A stretch of DNA of 64,000 nt from contig NZ_AKJY01000054.1 in the NCBI RefSeq assembly GCF_000282115.1, positions 1 to 64,000 on the forward strand, given 5' to 3'. The translations under genes and the position numbers were made by a program. Numbering within the stretch: position 1 is the stretch's first letter; each line of letters begins with the position of its first letter. This DNA is from Chryseobacterium populi (GTDB lineage: Bacteria > Bacteroidota > Bacteroidia > Flavobacteriales > Weeksellaceae). Under the pieces are notes generated by a model. It did no database searches. It had not been told where the DNA came from and saw nothing but the letters and a program-made list of their open reading frames with translations. Below, piece after piece: positions 17,081 to 25,919 of the stretch.

Positions 17081-18565
17081 ATGAAAAAAAAAATTATTTT
17101 AGTGAGTCTTTTGGGAATTGCTTTGCTCTCAAAGGCTCAGGTGGGAATCAATAACAGCGCACCAGCTGCCACACTTGATGTTACCGCCAAAACCACAGGT
17201 GCAATTCCGGGAACACCTGAAGGGCTTATATCTCCGCGTTTAACACTCTTAGATCTTAATCAGAAATCCTCCGCCTATACAACAGCACAAACCGGAACTT
17301 TGATTTATGTTACAGATGCATCCAATGATACCCCCGCAGGTAAAACCATTAAAATTGTAGACGTAGGCTATTATTATTTTGATGGTTCTATATGGCAGAG
17401 AATAAACACCGGTACAGGCACTGGTACCAGTTCAGATAATATTTATACGAGCAATGGCACTCTTGGAGCTAACCGTACTGTTGCCATGGCAGATAAAACC
17501 CTGAGCTTTACTTCCGGAACTCCAACAGTTAATCAGTTCAATGTAGACGGAACTGTATTCTCTGTAGATACGCAGAACGACCGTATAGGTGTAGGAACTG
17601 CCACCCCTCAGAGAACCCAGCATGTAAGCGGAAGCCTTCAGATAACCAATGAGCTTAATGTAGGTGGAAATGCCACTACCGCAGGAAGCGCTGGTACAAT
17701 CGGACAGATACTTACATCAGGCGGTCCGGGAGCAGCTCCTATATGGAAGGATGCTTCTACAGGCACAGGTATAAATATCTATACTGCAGATGGTACACTT
17801 ACCGGTAACAGAACTGTAACCCAGGGGGCTAATACGCTTACATTTACAGGAACTTCAACCAATGCGTTTTCTGTGGATGGAACTACGCTTTCCGTAGATG
17901 CCGCCAATAACAGAACAGGTATAGGAACTACCACCCCTCAGAGAACCCAGCATGTAAACGGAAGCCTTCAGATAACCAATGAGTTTAATGTAGGTGGAGA
18001 TGCCACTACCGCAGGAAACGCCGGTACTGCAGATCAGATACTTGTTTCTTCAGGGCCTGGTGCAGCTCCTCAGTGGAAAAATATGTCATCGGTATCAGGA
18101 GGCTTGGCTTCTGCTAACTATGTTCAGGGAACTTCTGAGATTACAGTTAATCAGGGAACTACAGCTGATGTTCCGGGGGTTAGTGTTACATTAACCGTTC
18201 CTGCCGGAAGGACACAAACACTCTTTTTTACAATTCAGGGATATAGCTCAACTACTAATAATAGTTTTGCAGGGCAGGGAGTGTTTTCTCTTTTGCAAAA
18301 CGGAGTGAAAATTTCATCTGCCTATTCATCTTCAGGCAGTGGAGGAGTTTATTTACCTAATGGTACTCTATTAACAAACCTTCCACATCCCACTACCTTC
18401 ATAAAATCTATTTCTTTACCAGCCGGAACTTATACTTTTAAGGTGCAGTACTCTGCATGGGCTAATAACCATATAATAAATAAACTTCCTTCAAATTACG
18501 TAGGTTATAACGGAGATACAGAAGCTATGCTTACCAAAATGACCATATTGGTGTTTAATGATTAA
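17081..18565 (+). CDS. Secreted protein, paralogue C, with internal duplication
   Basis: This 494-residue protein has a signal peptide ending near LSKAQ and the same N-terminal block as the two minus-strand paralogues (GINNSAPAATLDVTAK, EGLISPRLT, YYYFDGSIWQR). Two tandem units of about 110 residues follow, each with a PQRTQHV(S/N)GSLQITNE segment and a GPGAAP(I/Q)WK ending; these blocks resemble tail-fibre or adhesin repeats. The last ~150 residues (from about SGGLASANY) are beta-rich and different from the other two paralogues. There is no T9SS tail. Its own promoter and a terminator at 18675 make it monocistronic. It is likely a surface or extracellular adhesin-like protein; function unknown. 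Confidence 0.75.
   Translation: MKKKIILVSLLGIALLSKAQVGINNSAPAATLDVTAKTTGAIPGTPEGLISPRLTLLDLNQKSSAYTTAQTGTLIYVTDASNDTPAGKTIKIVDVGYYYFDGSIWQRINTGTGTGTSSDNIYTSNGTLGANRTVAMADKTLSFTSGTPTVNQFNVDGTVFSVDTQNDRIGVGTATPQRTQHVSGSLQITNELNVGGNATTAGSAGTIGQILTSGGPGAAPIWKDASTGTGINIYTADGTLTGNRTVTQGANTLTFTGTSTNAFSVDGTTLSVDAANNRTGIGTTTPQRTQHVNGSLQITNEFNVGGDATTAGNAGTADQILVSSGPGAAPQWKNMSSVSGGLASANYVQGTSEITVNQGTTADVPGVSVTLTVPAGRTQTLFFTIQGYSSTTNNSFAGQGVFSLLQNGVKISSAYSSSGSGGVYLPNGTLLTNLPHPTTFIKSISLPAGTYTFKVQYSAWANNHIINKLPSNYVGYNGDTEAMLTKMTILVFND
17601..17697 (+). repeat. Direct repeat, copy 1 (inside paralogue C)
   Basis: This 97 bp segment recurs at 17931-18027 with only five differences by eye, 330 bp apart in the same frame. 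It encodes the PQRTQHV to TTAG part of the repeated protein unit. Flanking parts of the unit are more diverged. Confidence 0.9.
17931..18027 (+). repeat. Direct repeat, copy 2 (inside paralogue C)
   Basis: This is the partner of 17601-17697. The near identity at DNA level beside diverged flanks suggests recent duplication or gene conversion and a site of possible recombinational length change. Confidence 0.9.
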
Positions 18566-18674
18566 TGTACATCTGATAAAATACTGTTCAAATATTTATT
18601 AAACAACCATTTCAGAAATGAGAGAGCATATCAATAATAGAATCAGTATAATATCGGGATATTAGTAATTTAAT

Positions 18675-18710
18675 AATACAAAGTGGCCAACATACCGGCC
18701 TCTTTGTATT
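18675..18710 (+). terminator. Terminator after paralogue C
   Basis: A 13 bp stem with one mismatch pairs ATACAAAGTGGCC with GGCCTCTTTGTAT around an 8-base loop, followed by a T-rich stretch. Confidence 0.75.
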
Positions 18711-18738
18711 TATAATATTCCGTGTCTTTTAGCTGTGA

Positions 18739-19013
18739 GAATATTCCGGTAAGGTTTCAGAATCTTTTCACAGAGTTCCGGATAAATATTTAAATGGTAA
18801 GAACTGCTCCGGAGTATTATTTTAATAGTCCGGTGAGGTCTTGGATACATCTGCCGGGGTCCCGAAGCTATATTTTGGGGTTAAAGAACCGCTTTACCGG
18901 GCTTTAGGACCCTTCGCACGGGGTCTGGAACCTTACAGGATGGTTTTGGAACCCCAATTTTGGGGTTCTGTAACCGGAACGGAACGCTTCAGAACCCCGT
19001 CAAAGGAATAATT
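18739..19013. repeat. Degenerate 21-22 bp tandem array with GGAACC/GGTTT motif
   Basis: GAA/GGA-type unit starts recur at 18739, 18760, 18780, 18801, (18822), 18843, 18864, 18886, 18907, 18927, 18948, 18970 and 18992, a spacing of 20-22 bases. Each better unit has GGAACC near its left and GGTTT or GGGTC near its right, so units are imperfect palindromes; the unit at 18948 is GGAACCCC-6 bases-GGGGTTC. Local GC is higher than in the flanks. Frames through it read as heptads (LEPYR-like) with no start codon long enough to support a gene. It fills most of the 527-base gap before the XRE regulator. The function is unknown. Confidence 0.7.
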
Positions 19014-19092
19014 GTGGAATTATAAGATAAAATATAGGGGTATACATTTCAGATATAAAAAATAAATTCGCATTTTTGTAAAAAATCGGGCG

Positions 19093-19473
19093 ATGCAAAA
19101 AGAAAAACTACGTACAGTAAGAAAACAGAAAGGCTTTACACAGCAGCAGATTGCTGATATACTTGCAACTGATGTATCAAACTACAGCAGGAAAGAAAAC
19201 GGCGATGTGAAGATCGTAAAAGAGGAATGGGATAAAATTGCCCGCTTTTTGGATATTCCGGTGGAGGAAATTTATGAAGAAGATGAAGCTAAAATAATTA
19301 TAAACAACGAGTATAATACTGTAAGTGATAATGCAGGTTTTTATAATTTTCCAATTAATGGAAGCAATACTAATAATTACAACATTCCTGATTCTGTTAT
19401 AGATAATCTTCAGGAATATATAGCTTTACTGAAAGAAGAAATTAAAAGGCTTAAAGAAGAAACGAATAAATAA
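19093..19473 (+). CDS. XRE-family helix-turn-helix transcriptional regulator
   Basis: Residues 5-60 of this 126-residue protein form an XRE/Cro HTH domain (KLRTVRKQKGFTQQQIADIL with the DVSNYSRKE recognition region). An Asn-rich linker follows, then a C-terminal Lys/Glu-rich helix (NLQEYIALLKEEIKRLKEE) that may form a coiled coil for dimerisation. Such proteins act as repressors, often of their own gene or of neighbouring accessory genes. The degenerate tandem array ends about 80 bases upstream and could be related. A terminator follows, so it is monocistronic. The target is unknown. Confidence 0.88.
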   Translation: MQKEKLRTVRKQKGFTQQQIADILATDVSNYSRKENGDVKIVKEEWDKIARFLDIPVEEIYEEDEAKIIINNEYNTVSDNAGFYNFPINGSNTNNYNIPDSVIDNLQEYIALLKEEIKRLKEETNK

Positions 19474-19486
19474 TTTTAATAAAAAT

Positions 19487-19514
19487 AAACCACCAGATTT
19501 GGTGGTTTTATTAT
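19487..19514 (+). terminator. Terminator after the XRE gene
   Basis: A 9 bp stem AAACCACCA/TGGTGGTTT with a 4-base loop is followed by a short T-rich tail. Confidence 0.8.
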
Positions 19515-19528
19515 GATAATTATAGATT

Positions 19529-20488
19529 ATGGAACCAAGACTTTTGAAAAAAATCATTTTCTTACTGCTCATTTTCTTCACAATCATTTGCAGATCTCAA
19601 ATAGTAACTGTTCAAGGCATTGCTAAAGATTCTTTAAACAACTTTATTGCAATTAGTGTAAATGATACCATAAGAAAGTTTAGAGATAAGGCGTTTAAGG
19701 ATAAAAACTGGGAAGGGTATGATAAATTAGCTAATAATAAAAATTTTGTAACCATGCCTGATTCTTTAGGAAATTATATAATAAATGCAAAGGTTACAGA
19801 TACATTATATTTTTATAAGAGAAAATACATTACTCAGAAATATAAAGTTGAGGATATAATAAAAAACAAGATAGTGGTTGATCTAAAGCCTATGCCATGT
19901 ATTCCATTTAAAACATGTGATCAGAGAATTCCATCGAAATTATACGTTTTTGTTGGAAAGAAAATAAATGTAGAATCAGTAGATACATCTCAGTATTGTG
20001 GTGAAATGATGGATAGTGAATATAAAGCTGAATACAGAATTGAACAAGAATTTTCTGAGCATTATCCCAGTTCAACAATTATTTTTACAGCTTATGATCA
20101 TAATAGTATGAAGGAGTACGATTTTAGGAATTATAATAATATATTAGTTTTTGTAGGAGAATATTGTGGTGACTTAATACAACTGAAATATCAGTTTTTC
20201 CCGGTTTACAAAACAGCACACGGGAAATGGGCAGCTGTTATAAAACCTAGGGATGAGCATTATTATAAACAAGATAAGTTTAAGCCAACAAATATTATTT
20301 TTGATAAATCAGTAAGCTTTGATCTTCCGGATCATTTGTCTCCTCAACAGATTACCCAGCTTATAGAATACAAATTTCCTGAAAAATATTATAAAATAAA
20401 AGGTGGAAAAGTTTTTCCAATAATGGGCAGATCAGCTGAAGATCTCGTAAAACTTTGGAAAGAGCTTTATTACAAAGAAAATAAATAA
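19529..20488 (+). CDS. Secreted protein of unknown function with CarboxypepD_reg-like start
   Basis: This 319-residue protein has an N-terminal membrane or signal segment (KKIIFLLLIFFTIICRS) followed by VTVQGIAKDSLNNFIAISVND and a beta-rich stretch ending in IVVDLKPMPC, reminiscent of the carboxypeptidase-regulatory-like domain that opens many Bacteroidetes surface proteins. A second half (about 130-319) has several Cys (CIPFKTCD, YCGEMM, EYCGDL) and no domain I recognise. The only upstream sequence is the XRE terminator, so it probably has its own promoter. Codon use is AT-rich even for this region, which fits accessory content. Function unknown. Confidence 0.6.
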   Translation: MEPRLLKKIIFLLLIFFTIICRSQIVTVQGIAKDSLNNFIAISVNDTIRKFRDKAFKDKNWEGYDKLANNKNFVTMPDSLGNYIINAKVTDTLYFYKRKYITQKYKVEDIIKNKIVVDLKPMPCIPFKTCDQRIPSKLYVFVGKKINVESVDTSQYCGEMMDSEYKAEYRIEQEFSEHYPSSTIIFTAYDHNSMKEYDFRNYNNILVFVGEYCGDLIQLKYQFFPVYKTAHGKWAAVIKPRDEHYYKQDKFKPTNIIFDKSVSFDLPDHLSPQQITQLIEYKFPEKYYKIKGGKVFPIMGRSAEDLVKLWKELYYKENK

Positions 20489-20505
20489 CAGAATTTTATA
20501 AAATC

Positions 20506-20535
20506 AAAGTGATCAACATATTGGTCACTTTTTTT
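20506..20535 (+). terminator. Terminator that overlaps the next promoter
   Basis: An 11 bp stem AAAGTGATCAA/TTGGTCACTTT with a 4-base loop is followed by a T-run. Its right arm contains the -33 TTG of the promoter at 20521-20551. Confidence 0.85.
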
Positions 20536-20551
20536 ATTTGTCTTACTTTTG
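20521..20551 (+). promoter_or_regulatory. Promoter for the SRPBCC gene
   Basis: TTG (20521-20523), 20 bases, then TACTTTTG (20544-20551) matches the consensus. Only four bases separate the -7 box from the ATG at 20556, so the transcript is probably nearly leaderless. Confidence 0.75.
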
Positions 20552-20555
20552 TGCG

Positions 20556-21596
20556 ATGCGTTTTTTTAAAATCATAGCCGTAATGATGCTCTTGCTGGTA
20601 GGTGCCTATGCACTTTCCATGTATTATTTTGTGGAAGAAAGCAAAAATTTTAAAATCGAAAAAGAGATAGACTATCCCGTGGATAAGGTTTTTTCCCAAT
20701 TTAATAATCTGCAGAATTTCACGCGCTGGAATAATTTCTTTAAAAGCTCCCAGTCGATAGATATCGATTATTATACCCCTTACGAAGGGCAGGGAAGTGC
20801 CATAAGCTATGTTGATTCTAAAAAAGATACCAATGGCGAAATGTTTATCCGCTATGAAAATCCAAACACTACTTTAAGATACCAGCTTTTTGAAGATAAA
20901 AATGAAAACCCGACTTTGGTGGATGTGAAATTCAAGGCATTGTCTGCCGAAAAAACGAAAATCACCTGGTATGTACATACCCCCAAGCTGTCTGTTTTAA
21001 GAAGGGTTGAAAACTTCTGGACGGAAGACCGGTTTGCCGAAAATATTGATAAAAGCATGGTCAACCTGAAAAATGTTTTAGGGAATAAAGTAGAGAAAGA
21101 CAACCAGATGGCAGCGATTAAATATGACAGCCTGATGGTGGAAAATGAAGAGGAAAAATTACTGTTGGGAATCAATGTAAGCACCTCCAACAAAAAAGAT
21201 GCATTGTATAGAAATATTGTGATGAATTACAATAAAGTGTACAACTATGTAACGATGGATCTGGGTAAAAAAGATGATGAATTCGGTTTTCCGGTGATGA
21301 TCACGGATGCTGATAATTATAAGGACAAAGAAGTATCCTATTTCCTTGGAATTCCCTTATCTAAAAAATTCGGCGTTACTGATAACAATTTTAATTTCAG
21401 ATCGGTAAGTCCTACTCAGAATTATGTGATCTATTATAAAGGAAGCTATGAAGGAAGAGTAAAAGCAATTCAACAGCTGATCCAGAAGGCCAAAAAGGAT
21501 GAAATGCGTTTCGGGGATATCCGCCAGACTTTTATTGAGCGCCCGATGGAGGATCAGAATGTGAACGTGAAGCTCTCATTATCGGTCTTTAAGTAA
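20556..21596 (+). CDS. Membrane-anchored SRPBCC/GyrI-like domain protein
   Basis: This 346-residue protein starts with a membrane anchor (IIAVMMLLLVGAYALSMYYF). Residues about 35-170 have the SRPBCC (START-like) pattern (IDYPVDKVFSQFNNLQNFTRW), and the C-terminal half resembles the GyrI-like effector-binding fold seen in several Bacteroidetes homologues. It probably binds a hydrophobic ligand at the envelope; no catalytic residues can be assigned. I choose the ATG at 20556 rather than the TTG at 20538, because the -7 box (20544-20551) lies between them. Confidence 0.75.
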   Translation: MRFFKIIAVMMLLLVGAYALSMYYFVEESKNFKIEKEIDYPVDKVFSQFNNLQNFTRWNNFFKSSQSIDIDYYTPYEGQGSAISYVDSKKDTNGEMFIRYENPNTTLRYQLFEDKNENPTLVDVKFKALSAEKTKITWYVHTPKLSVLRRVENFWTEDRFAENIDKSMVNLKNVLGNKVEKDNQMAAIKYDSLMVENEEEKLLLGINVSTSNKKDALYRNIVMNYNKVYNYVTMDLGKKDDEFGFPVMITDADNYKDKEVSYFLGIPLSKKFGVTDNNFNFRSVSPTQNYVIYYKGSYEGRVKAIQQLIQKAKKDEMRFGDIRQTFIERPMEDQNVNVKLSLSVFK

Positions 21597-21719
21597 ATTC
21601 TTGAAAATTATTTCTTTTGGCTTTTTTTTAATAGTTGGAGGCTATCCCAAGTCGGTTTTTTTTATTAAATTTGAAGATTAATTCTACAAACAAAATTTAA
21701 TAATAGATAAACTGTAATA

Positions 21720-24536
21720 ATGGACAGATTTTCATTCCTAAACGCAGCTCATTCTCAGTTAATTGAGGATTTATACCAACAATACTTAAAATTCCCGGAC
21801 TCCTTAGAACCATCATGGAAAGCCTTCTTTCAAGGTTTCGATTTTGCTTTGGAGAACTACGGGGATGATGACAACATCCAATATATTCAAGCTCTGGCCA
21901 ATTCTGCCCCGGCAGTACAGCAAATATCTCAGGCGGTTTCAAACGGTGAGGTTCCTGAGCATATCAAGAAAGAGTTTAAGGTAGTGAACCTTATTGAGGC
22001 TTACAGAACGAGAGGGCACCTGTTTACAAAAACAAACCCGGTAAGAGAAAGAAGACATTATACGCCGACTTTAGATATCGAAAACTTCGGTCTCAGTAAC
22101 GAAGATTTAAATACAAAGTTCAACTGTGCAGTAGAAACAGGAATGAAAGAACCTGCAACCTTGAAGGATCTTATCACTCACCTGGAAAATATCTACTGTG
22201 ATTCTATCGGTGTTGAATACACCTACATCAACAATGTTGAAGAAAAAGACTTTATCAAGAAATGGCTACAGGTAAACGAAAACCATCCAAGCCTTTCTGC
22301 AAATGAAAAAACTGAAATCCTGTTGAAGCTGAATCAGGCGGTGGCATTTGAAAATTATCTTCACACAAAATTTGTAGGACAAAAAAGATTTTCACTGGAA
22401 GGAGGGGAAACATTAATTCCTGCTTTAGACCAGCTGATTTCAAGATCTTCACAATTGGGAGTGAATGAAGTGGTTTTAGGGATGGCTCACAGAGGAAGGC
22501 TGAATGTATTGTCAAATATTTTCGGAAAGTCTTACAAACAGATTTTCTCTGAATTTGAAGGAAAAGAATTTGAAGAAGATGTATTCTCCGGTGACGTTAA
22601 ATATCACCTGGGATCTTCCAAAAAAATACAAACAGCTTCAGGAGAAGAGGTTTCTATCAATCTGACTCCGAACCCATCTCACCTTGAAACTGTAGCTGCC
22701 TTAGTAGAAGGGATCTGCCGTGCAAAAGTAGATGACAAATATAAAGGAGACTACTCTAAAATCTTACCGATTGTCATTCACGGTGACGGTGCAATTGCAG
22801 GGCAGGGTATTGCCTATGAAGTTGCCCAGATGATGACCCTGGAAGGGTACAGAACGGGAGGTACTGTTCATATCGTGGTCAATAATCAGGTTTCATTTAC
22901 AACCAATTACGCAGATGCGAGATCTTCAACATATTGTACAGACATTGCAAAAGTTACGGAATCTCCGGTAATGCATGTAAATGCTGATGATGCCGAAGCA
23001 GTAGTACATGCGATTCACTTTGCTGCTGATTTCAGAGCAAAATTCGGGAAAGACGTTTATATCGATTTATTAGGATATAGAAAATATGGTCATAACGAAG
23101 GTGATGAGCCAAGATTTACGCAGCCTAACCTATATAAGCTGATCTCAAAACACCCGAACCCAAGAGAGATTTATAAAGATAAATTAATCAACGACAGTGT
23201 AGTTTCCAACGATATTCTTAAGAAAATGGAAACAGATTTCAAAGCCCTTTTAGATAAAGACTTTGATGCTTCCAAAGAAATCGAGAAAAACGTAATGGAT
23301 CTGTTTATGGCGGAAGACTGGACGAATTATCCTATCGGAAAGAGAGGTGCAGTTCAGTTGCCGGTAGATACTAAATATGATGCAGTGAAGCTGAAAGAGC
23401 TGGCGATTAAAATGTCAACACTTCCGGCTGATAAAAAATTCATCAGTAAAATTACAAGGCTTTTTGAAAACCGTATCAAAGCAATCGAGGGAAATTCATT
23501 AGACTGGGCTTTAGGAGAATGGTTGGCGTATGCTACATTGCTTACTGAAGGGCACAACGTCAGAATTTCCGGAGAAGATGTGGAAAGAGGTACATTCTCC
23601 CACAGACATGCTGTAGTGAAAACAGAAGATACAGAAGAAGAATATATCCCGTTGAGACACGTTTCAGAAAACAGATTTGATGTATTCAATTCCCACCTTT
23701 CAGAATACGGGGTTTTGGGATTTGATTACGGATATGCAATGGTTTCTCCTAATACGTTAACCATCTGGGAAGCACAGTTCGGAGATTTCGTAAACGGAGC
23801 TCAGATCATTGTTGACCAATATCTGGCTGCAGCAGAAGAAAAATGGAAAATTCAGGACGGATTGGTAATGCTATTACCTCACGGTTCAGAAGGACAGGGA
23901 GCAGAGCACTCTTCAGCAAGACTGGAAAGATTCTTAACCCTTTGTGCCAATGAAAATATGATAGTAGCGAATGTTACATCGCCGGCCAACTATTTCCATC
24001 TATTAAGAAGACAGCTGAAATGGACGTTCAGAAAACCATTGGTTGTGATGAGCCCGAAATCTTTATTAAGACATCCGAAAGTGGTTTCTCCACTGGAAGA
24101 TTTCTCAAACGGAAGTTTCCGGCCGGTTTTGGATGATCCTACTGCAGATCCTAAAAAAATAGAAAAATTAGTTCTTTGTTCAGGTAAATTATACTTCGAA
24201 TTATTAGCGAAGAAAGAAGAGTTAAACTGTGAAAATATCGCATTGGTAAGATTCGAACAGCTATATCCGCTTCAGGCAGATGCTATCGAAGCGATCTTCA
24301 GCAAATACGAAAACAGAAAACAGCTGGTGTGGGCTCAGGAAGAACCTGAAAACATGGGAGCCTGGTCTTACATCTTAAGAAACTTCAGAGATACGGGAAT
24401 CCAGGTGATTGCGCCTGTACCAAGTGGTGCTCCGGCTCCGGGAAGTCATAAAATGTTTGAGAAAAACCAGAATGCGGTAATCAACAGAGTTTTTGACAGA
24501 GATGATGCTCCTGCAAAAAGACCTGTAACAGCTTAA
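21720..24536 (+). CDS. sucA: 2-oxoglutarate dehydrogenase E1 component
   Basis: The thiamine-diphosphate E1 enzyme decarboxylates 2-oxoglutarate and passes the succinyl group to lipoyl-E2 in the TCA cycle. The 938-residue protein has the N-terminal DRFSFLNAAHSQLIEDLYQQ helix that binds the complex, MAHRGRLNVL, the ThDP-binding GDGAIAGQG...NNQVSFTT block, and HGSEGQGAEHSSAR in the pyrimidine domain. A -7-like TAAATTTG lies at 21666-21673 without an obvious -33 partner. The E2 gene follows after 40 bases; E3 is not in the window. Confidence 0.98.
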   Translation: MDRFSFLNAAHSQLIEDLYQQYLKFPDSLEPSWKAFFQGFDFALENYGDDDNIQYIQALANSAPAVQQISQAVSNGEVPEHIKKEFKVVNLIEAYRTRGHLFTKTNPVRERRHYTPTLDIENFGLSNEDLNTKFNCAVETGMKEPATLKDLITHLENIYCDSIGVEYTYINNVEEKDFIKKWLQVNENHPSLSANEKTEILLKLNQAVAFENYLHTKFVGQKRFSLEGGETLIPALDQLISRSSQLGVNEVVLGMAHRGRLNVLSNIFGKSYKQIFSEFEGKEFEEDVFSGDVKYHLGSSKKIQTASGEEVSINLTPNPSHLETVAALVEGICRAKVDDKYKGDYSKILPIVIHGDGAIAGQGIAYEVAQMMTLEGYRTGGTVHIVVNNQVSFTTNYADARSSTYCTDIAKVTESPVMHVNADDAEAVVHAIHFAADFRAKFGKDVYIDLLGYRKYGHNEGDEPRFTQPNLYKLISKHPNPREIYKDKLINDSVVSNDILKKMETDFKALLDKDFDASKEIEKNVMDLFMAEDWTNYPIGKRGAVQLPVDTKYDAVKLKELAIKMSTLPADKKFISKITRLFENRIKAIEGNSLDWALGEWLAYATLLTEGHNVRISGEDVERGTFSHRHAVVKTEDTEEEYIPLRHVSENRFDVFNSHLSEYGVLGFDYGYAMVSPNTLTIWEAQFGDFVNGAQIIVDQYLAAAEEKWKIQDGLVMLLPHGSEGQGAEHSSARLERFLTLCANENMIVANVTSPANYFHLLRRQLKWTFRKPLVVMSPKSLLRHPKVVSPLEDFSNGSFRPVLDDPTADPKKIEKLVLCSGKLYFELLAKKEELNCENIALVRFEQLYPLQADAIEAIFSKYENRKQLVWAQEEPENMGAWSYILRNFRDTGIQVIAPVPSGAPAPGSHKMFEKNQNAVINRVFDRDDAPAKRPVTA

Positions 24537-24576
24537 TTATAAATAATATTCAATTAAAAAATAAAAAATACTCAAT

Positions 24577-25839
24577 ATGTCAATTTTAGAAATGAAAGTT
24601 CCTTCACCGGGCGAATCAATTACAGAAGTTGAAATTGCAACTTGGCTTGTAAAAGATGGTGATTATGTAGAAAAAGATCAACCTATCGCTGAGGTAGACT
24701 CAGACAAAGCAACTCTTGAATTGCCTGCAGAACAAAGTGGTGTGATCACTTTAAAAGCAGAAGAAGGTGATGTGGTACAAGTAGGCCAGGTAGTTTGTTT
24801 AATTGATATGGATGCTGCCAGACCGGAAGGTGCGGCTGCCCCTGCTGCTGAAGCTCCTAAACAAGAAGAGGCTCCCAAAGCTGCCGAACCTGTAAAACAG
24901 GAAGCTCCAAAACCTGCAGCACAACCGGCTGCTGCGGCTACTCAAACTTATGCAACCGGAGCTCCGTCTCCTGCAGCTAAGAAAATTCTTGATGAAAAAG
25001 GAATTGAGGCAGCCCAGGTTTCAGGATCAGGAAGAGACGGCAGAATTACTAAAACAGATGCAGAATTGGCAGCAGTTCCTGCATTGGGAGGAAGCCCGTT
25101 CACTGCAACAGGTGCAAGATCTACCACTACGACCAAACTTTCAGTTTTAAGAAGAAAAATTGCTCAGAGATTGGTTTCTGTAAAGAACGAAACAGCCATG
25201 TTAACGACTTTCAACGAAGTTGATATGTCTGAAATTTTCAGATTAAGAAAGCAATATAAAGAAGAATTTGCTCAGAAGCACGGAGTTGGACTTGGTTTCA
25301 TGTCTTTCTTTACAAAAGCGGTTACAAGAGCATTACAAATGTATCCTGATGTAAATGCATCGATCGACGGAGATTTCAAAATAAACTATGATTTCTGCGA
25401 TATTTCAATTGCAGTTTCAGGTCCTAAAGGATTAATGGTTCCGGTATTGAGAAATGCTGAAAATATGTCTTTCAGCGGAATTGAAGCCAACATTAAAGAT
25501 CTTGCCACAAAAGTAAGAGACGGTAAAATTACAGTTGATGAAATGACCGGCGGTACTTTCACGATTACAAACGGCGGTACATTCGGATCTATGATGTCTA
25601 CACCGATCATCAACCCACCACAATCTGCGATCTTAGGAATGCACAACATTATCCAGAGACCGGTTGCTGTGGACGGACAGGTGGTAATCAGGCCAATGAT
25701 GTACGTAGCAATGTCTTATGACCACAGAATTATCGACGGTAAAGAATCTGTAGGATTCCTTGTAGCGGTAAAAGAAGGTATCGATAACCCTGTTGAAGTA
25801 TTAATGGGAGGTGACGAAAGAAAAGGCCTTGGATTATAA
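24577..25839 (+). CDS. sucB: 2-oxoglutarate dehydrogenase E2, dihydrolipoyl succinyltransferase
   Basis: The 420-residue protein has one lipoyl domain with Lys44 in DSDKATLE, an Ala/Pro/Glu/Lys-rich swinging linker (about 82-125), a peripheral subunit-binding domain ([17 protein letters not shown]) and the acyltransferase domain with the catalytic SYDHRIIDG (His383, Asp387). It transfers the succinyl group to CoA. It is co-transcribed with sucA and closed by a terminator at 25869. The DSDKATLE lipoyl motif separates it from the branched-chain-type E2 at 34864. Confidence 0.97.
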   Translation: MSILEMKVPSPGESITEVEIATWLVKDGDYVEKDQPIAEVDSDKATLELPAEQSGVITLKAEEGDVVQVGQVVCLIDMDAARPEGAAAPAAEAPKQEEAPKAAEPVKQEAPKPAAQPAAAATQTYATGAPSPAAKKILDEKGIEAAQVSGSGRDGRITKTDAELAAVPALGGSPFTATGARSTTTTKLSVLRRKIAQRLVSVKNETAMLTTFNEVDMSEIFRLRKQYKEEFAQKHGVGLGFMSFFTKAVTRALQMYPDVNASIDGDFKINYDFCDISIAVSGPKGLMVPVLRNAENMSFSGIEANIKDLATKVRDGKITVDEMTGGTFTITNGGTFGSMMSTPIINPPQSAILGMHNIIQRPVAVDGQVVIRPMMYVAMSYDHRIIDGKESVGFLVAVKEGIDNPVEVLMGGDERKGLGL

Positions 25840-25868
25840 GTTTTAATAAAATTATAATATAAATATAC

Positions 25869-25897
25869 AATCTCGCCTATAAAAGGCGAGATTTTTG
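25869..25897 (+). terminator. Terminator of sucAB
   Basis: A perfect 9 bp stem AATCTCGCC/GGCGAGATT with a 7-base loop is followed by TTTTG. Confidence 0.9.
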
Positions 25898-25919
25898 TAT
25901 ATATTTAAAAAATACTAAG

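Noticed and set aside
18739..19013. CRISPR-like array
   Set aside because: Units are degenerate, contiguous and palindromic with no unique spacers of constant length between identical repeats, and no cas gene is near.
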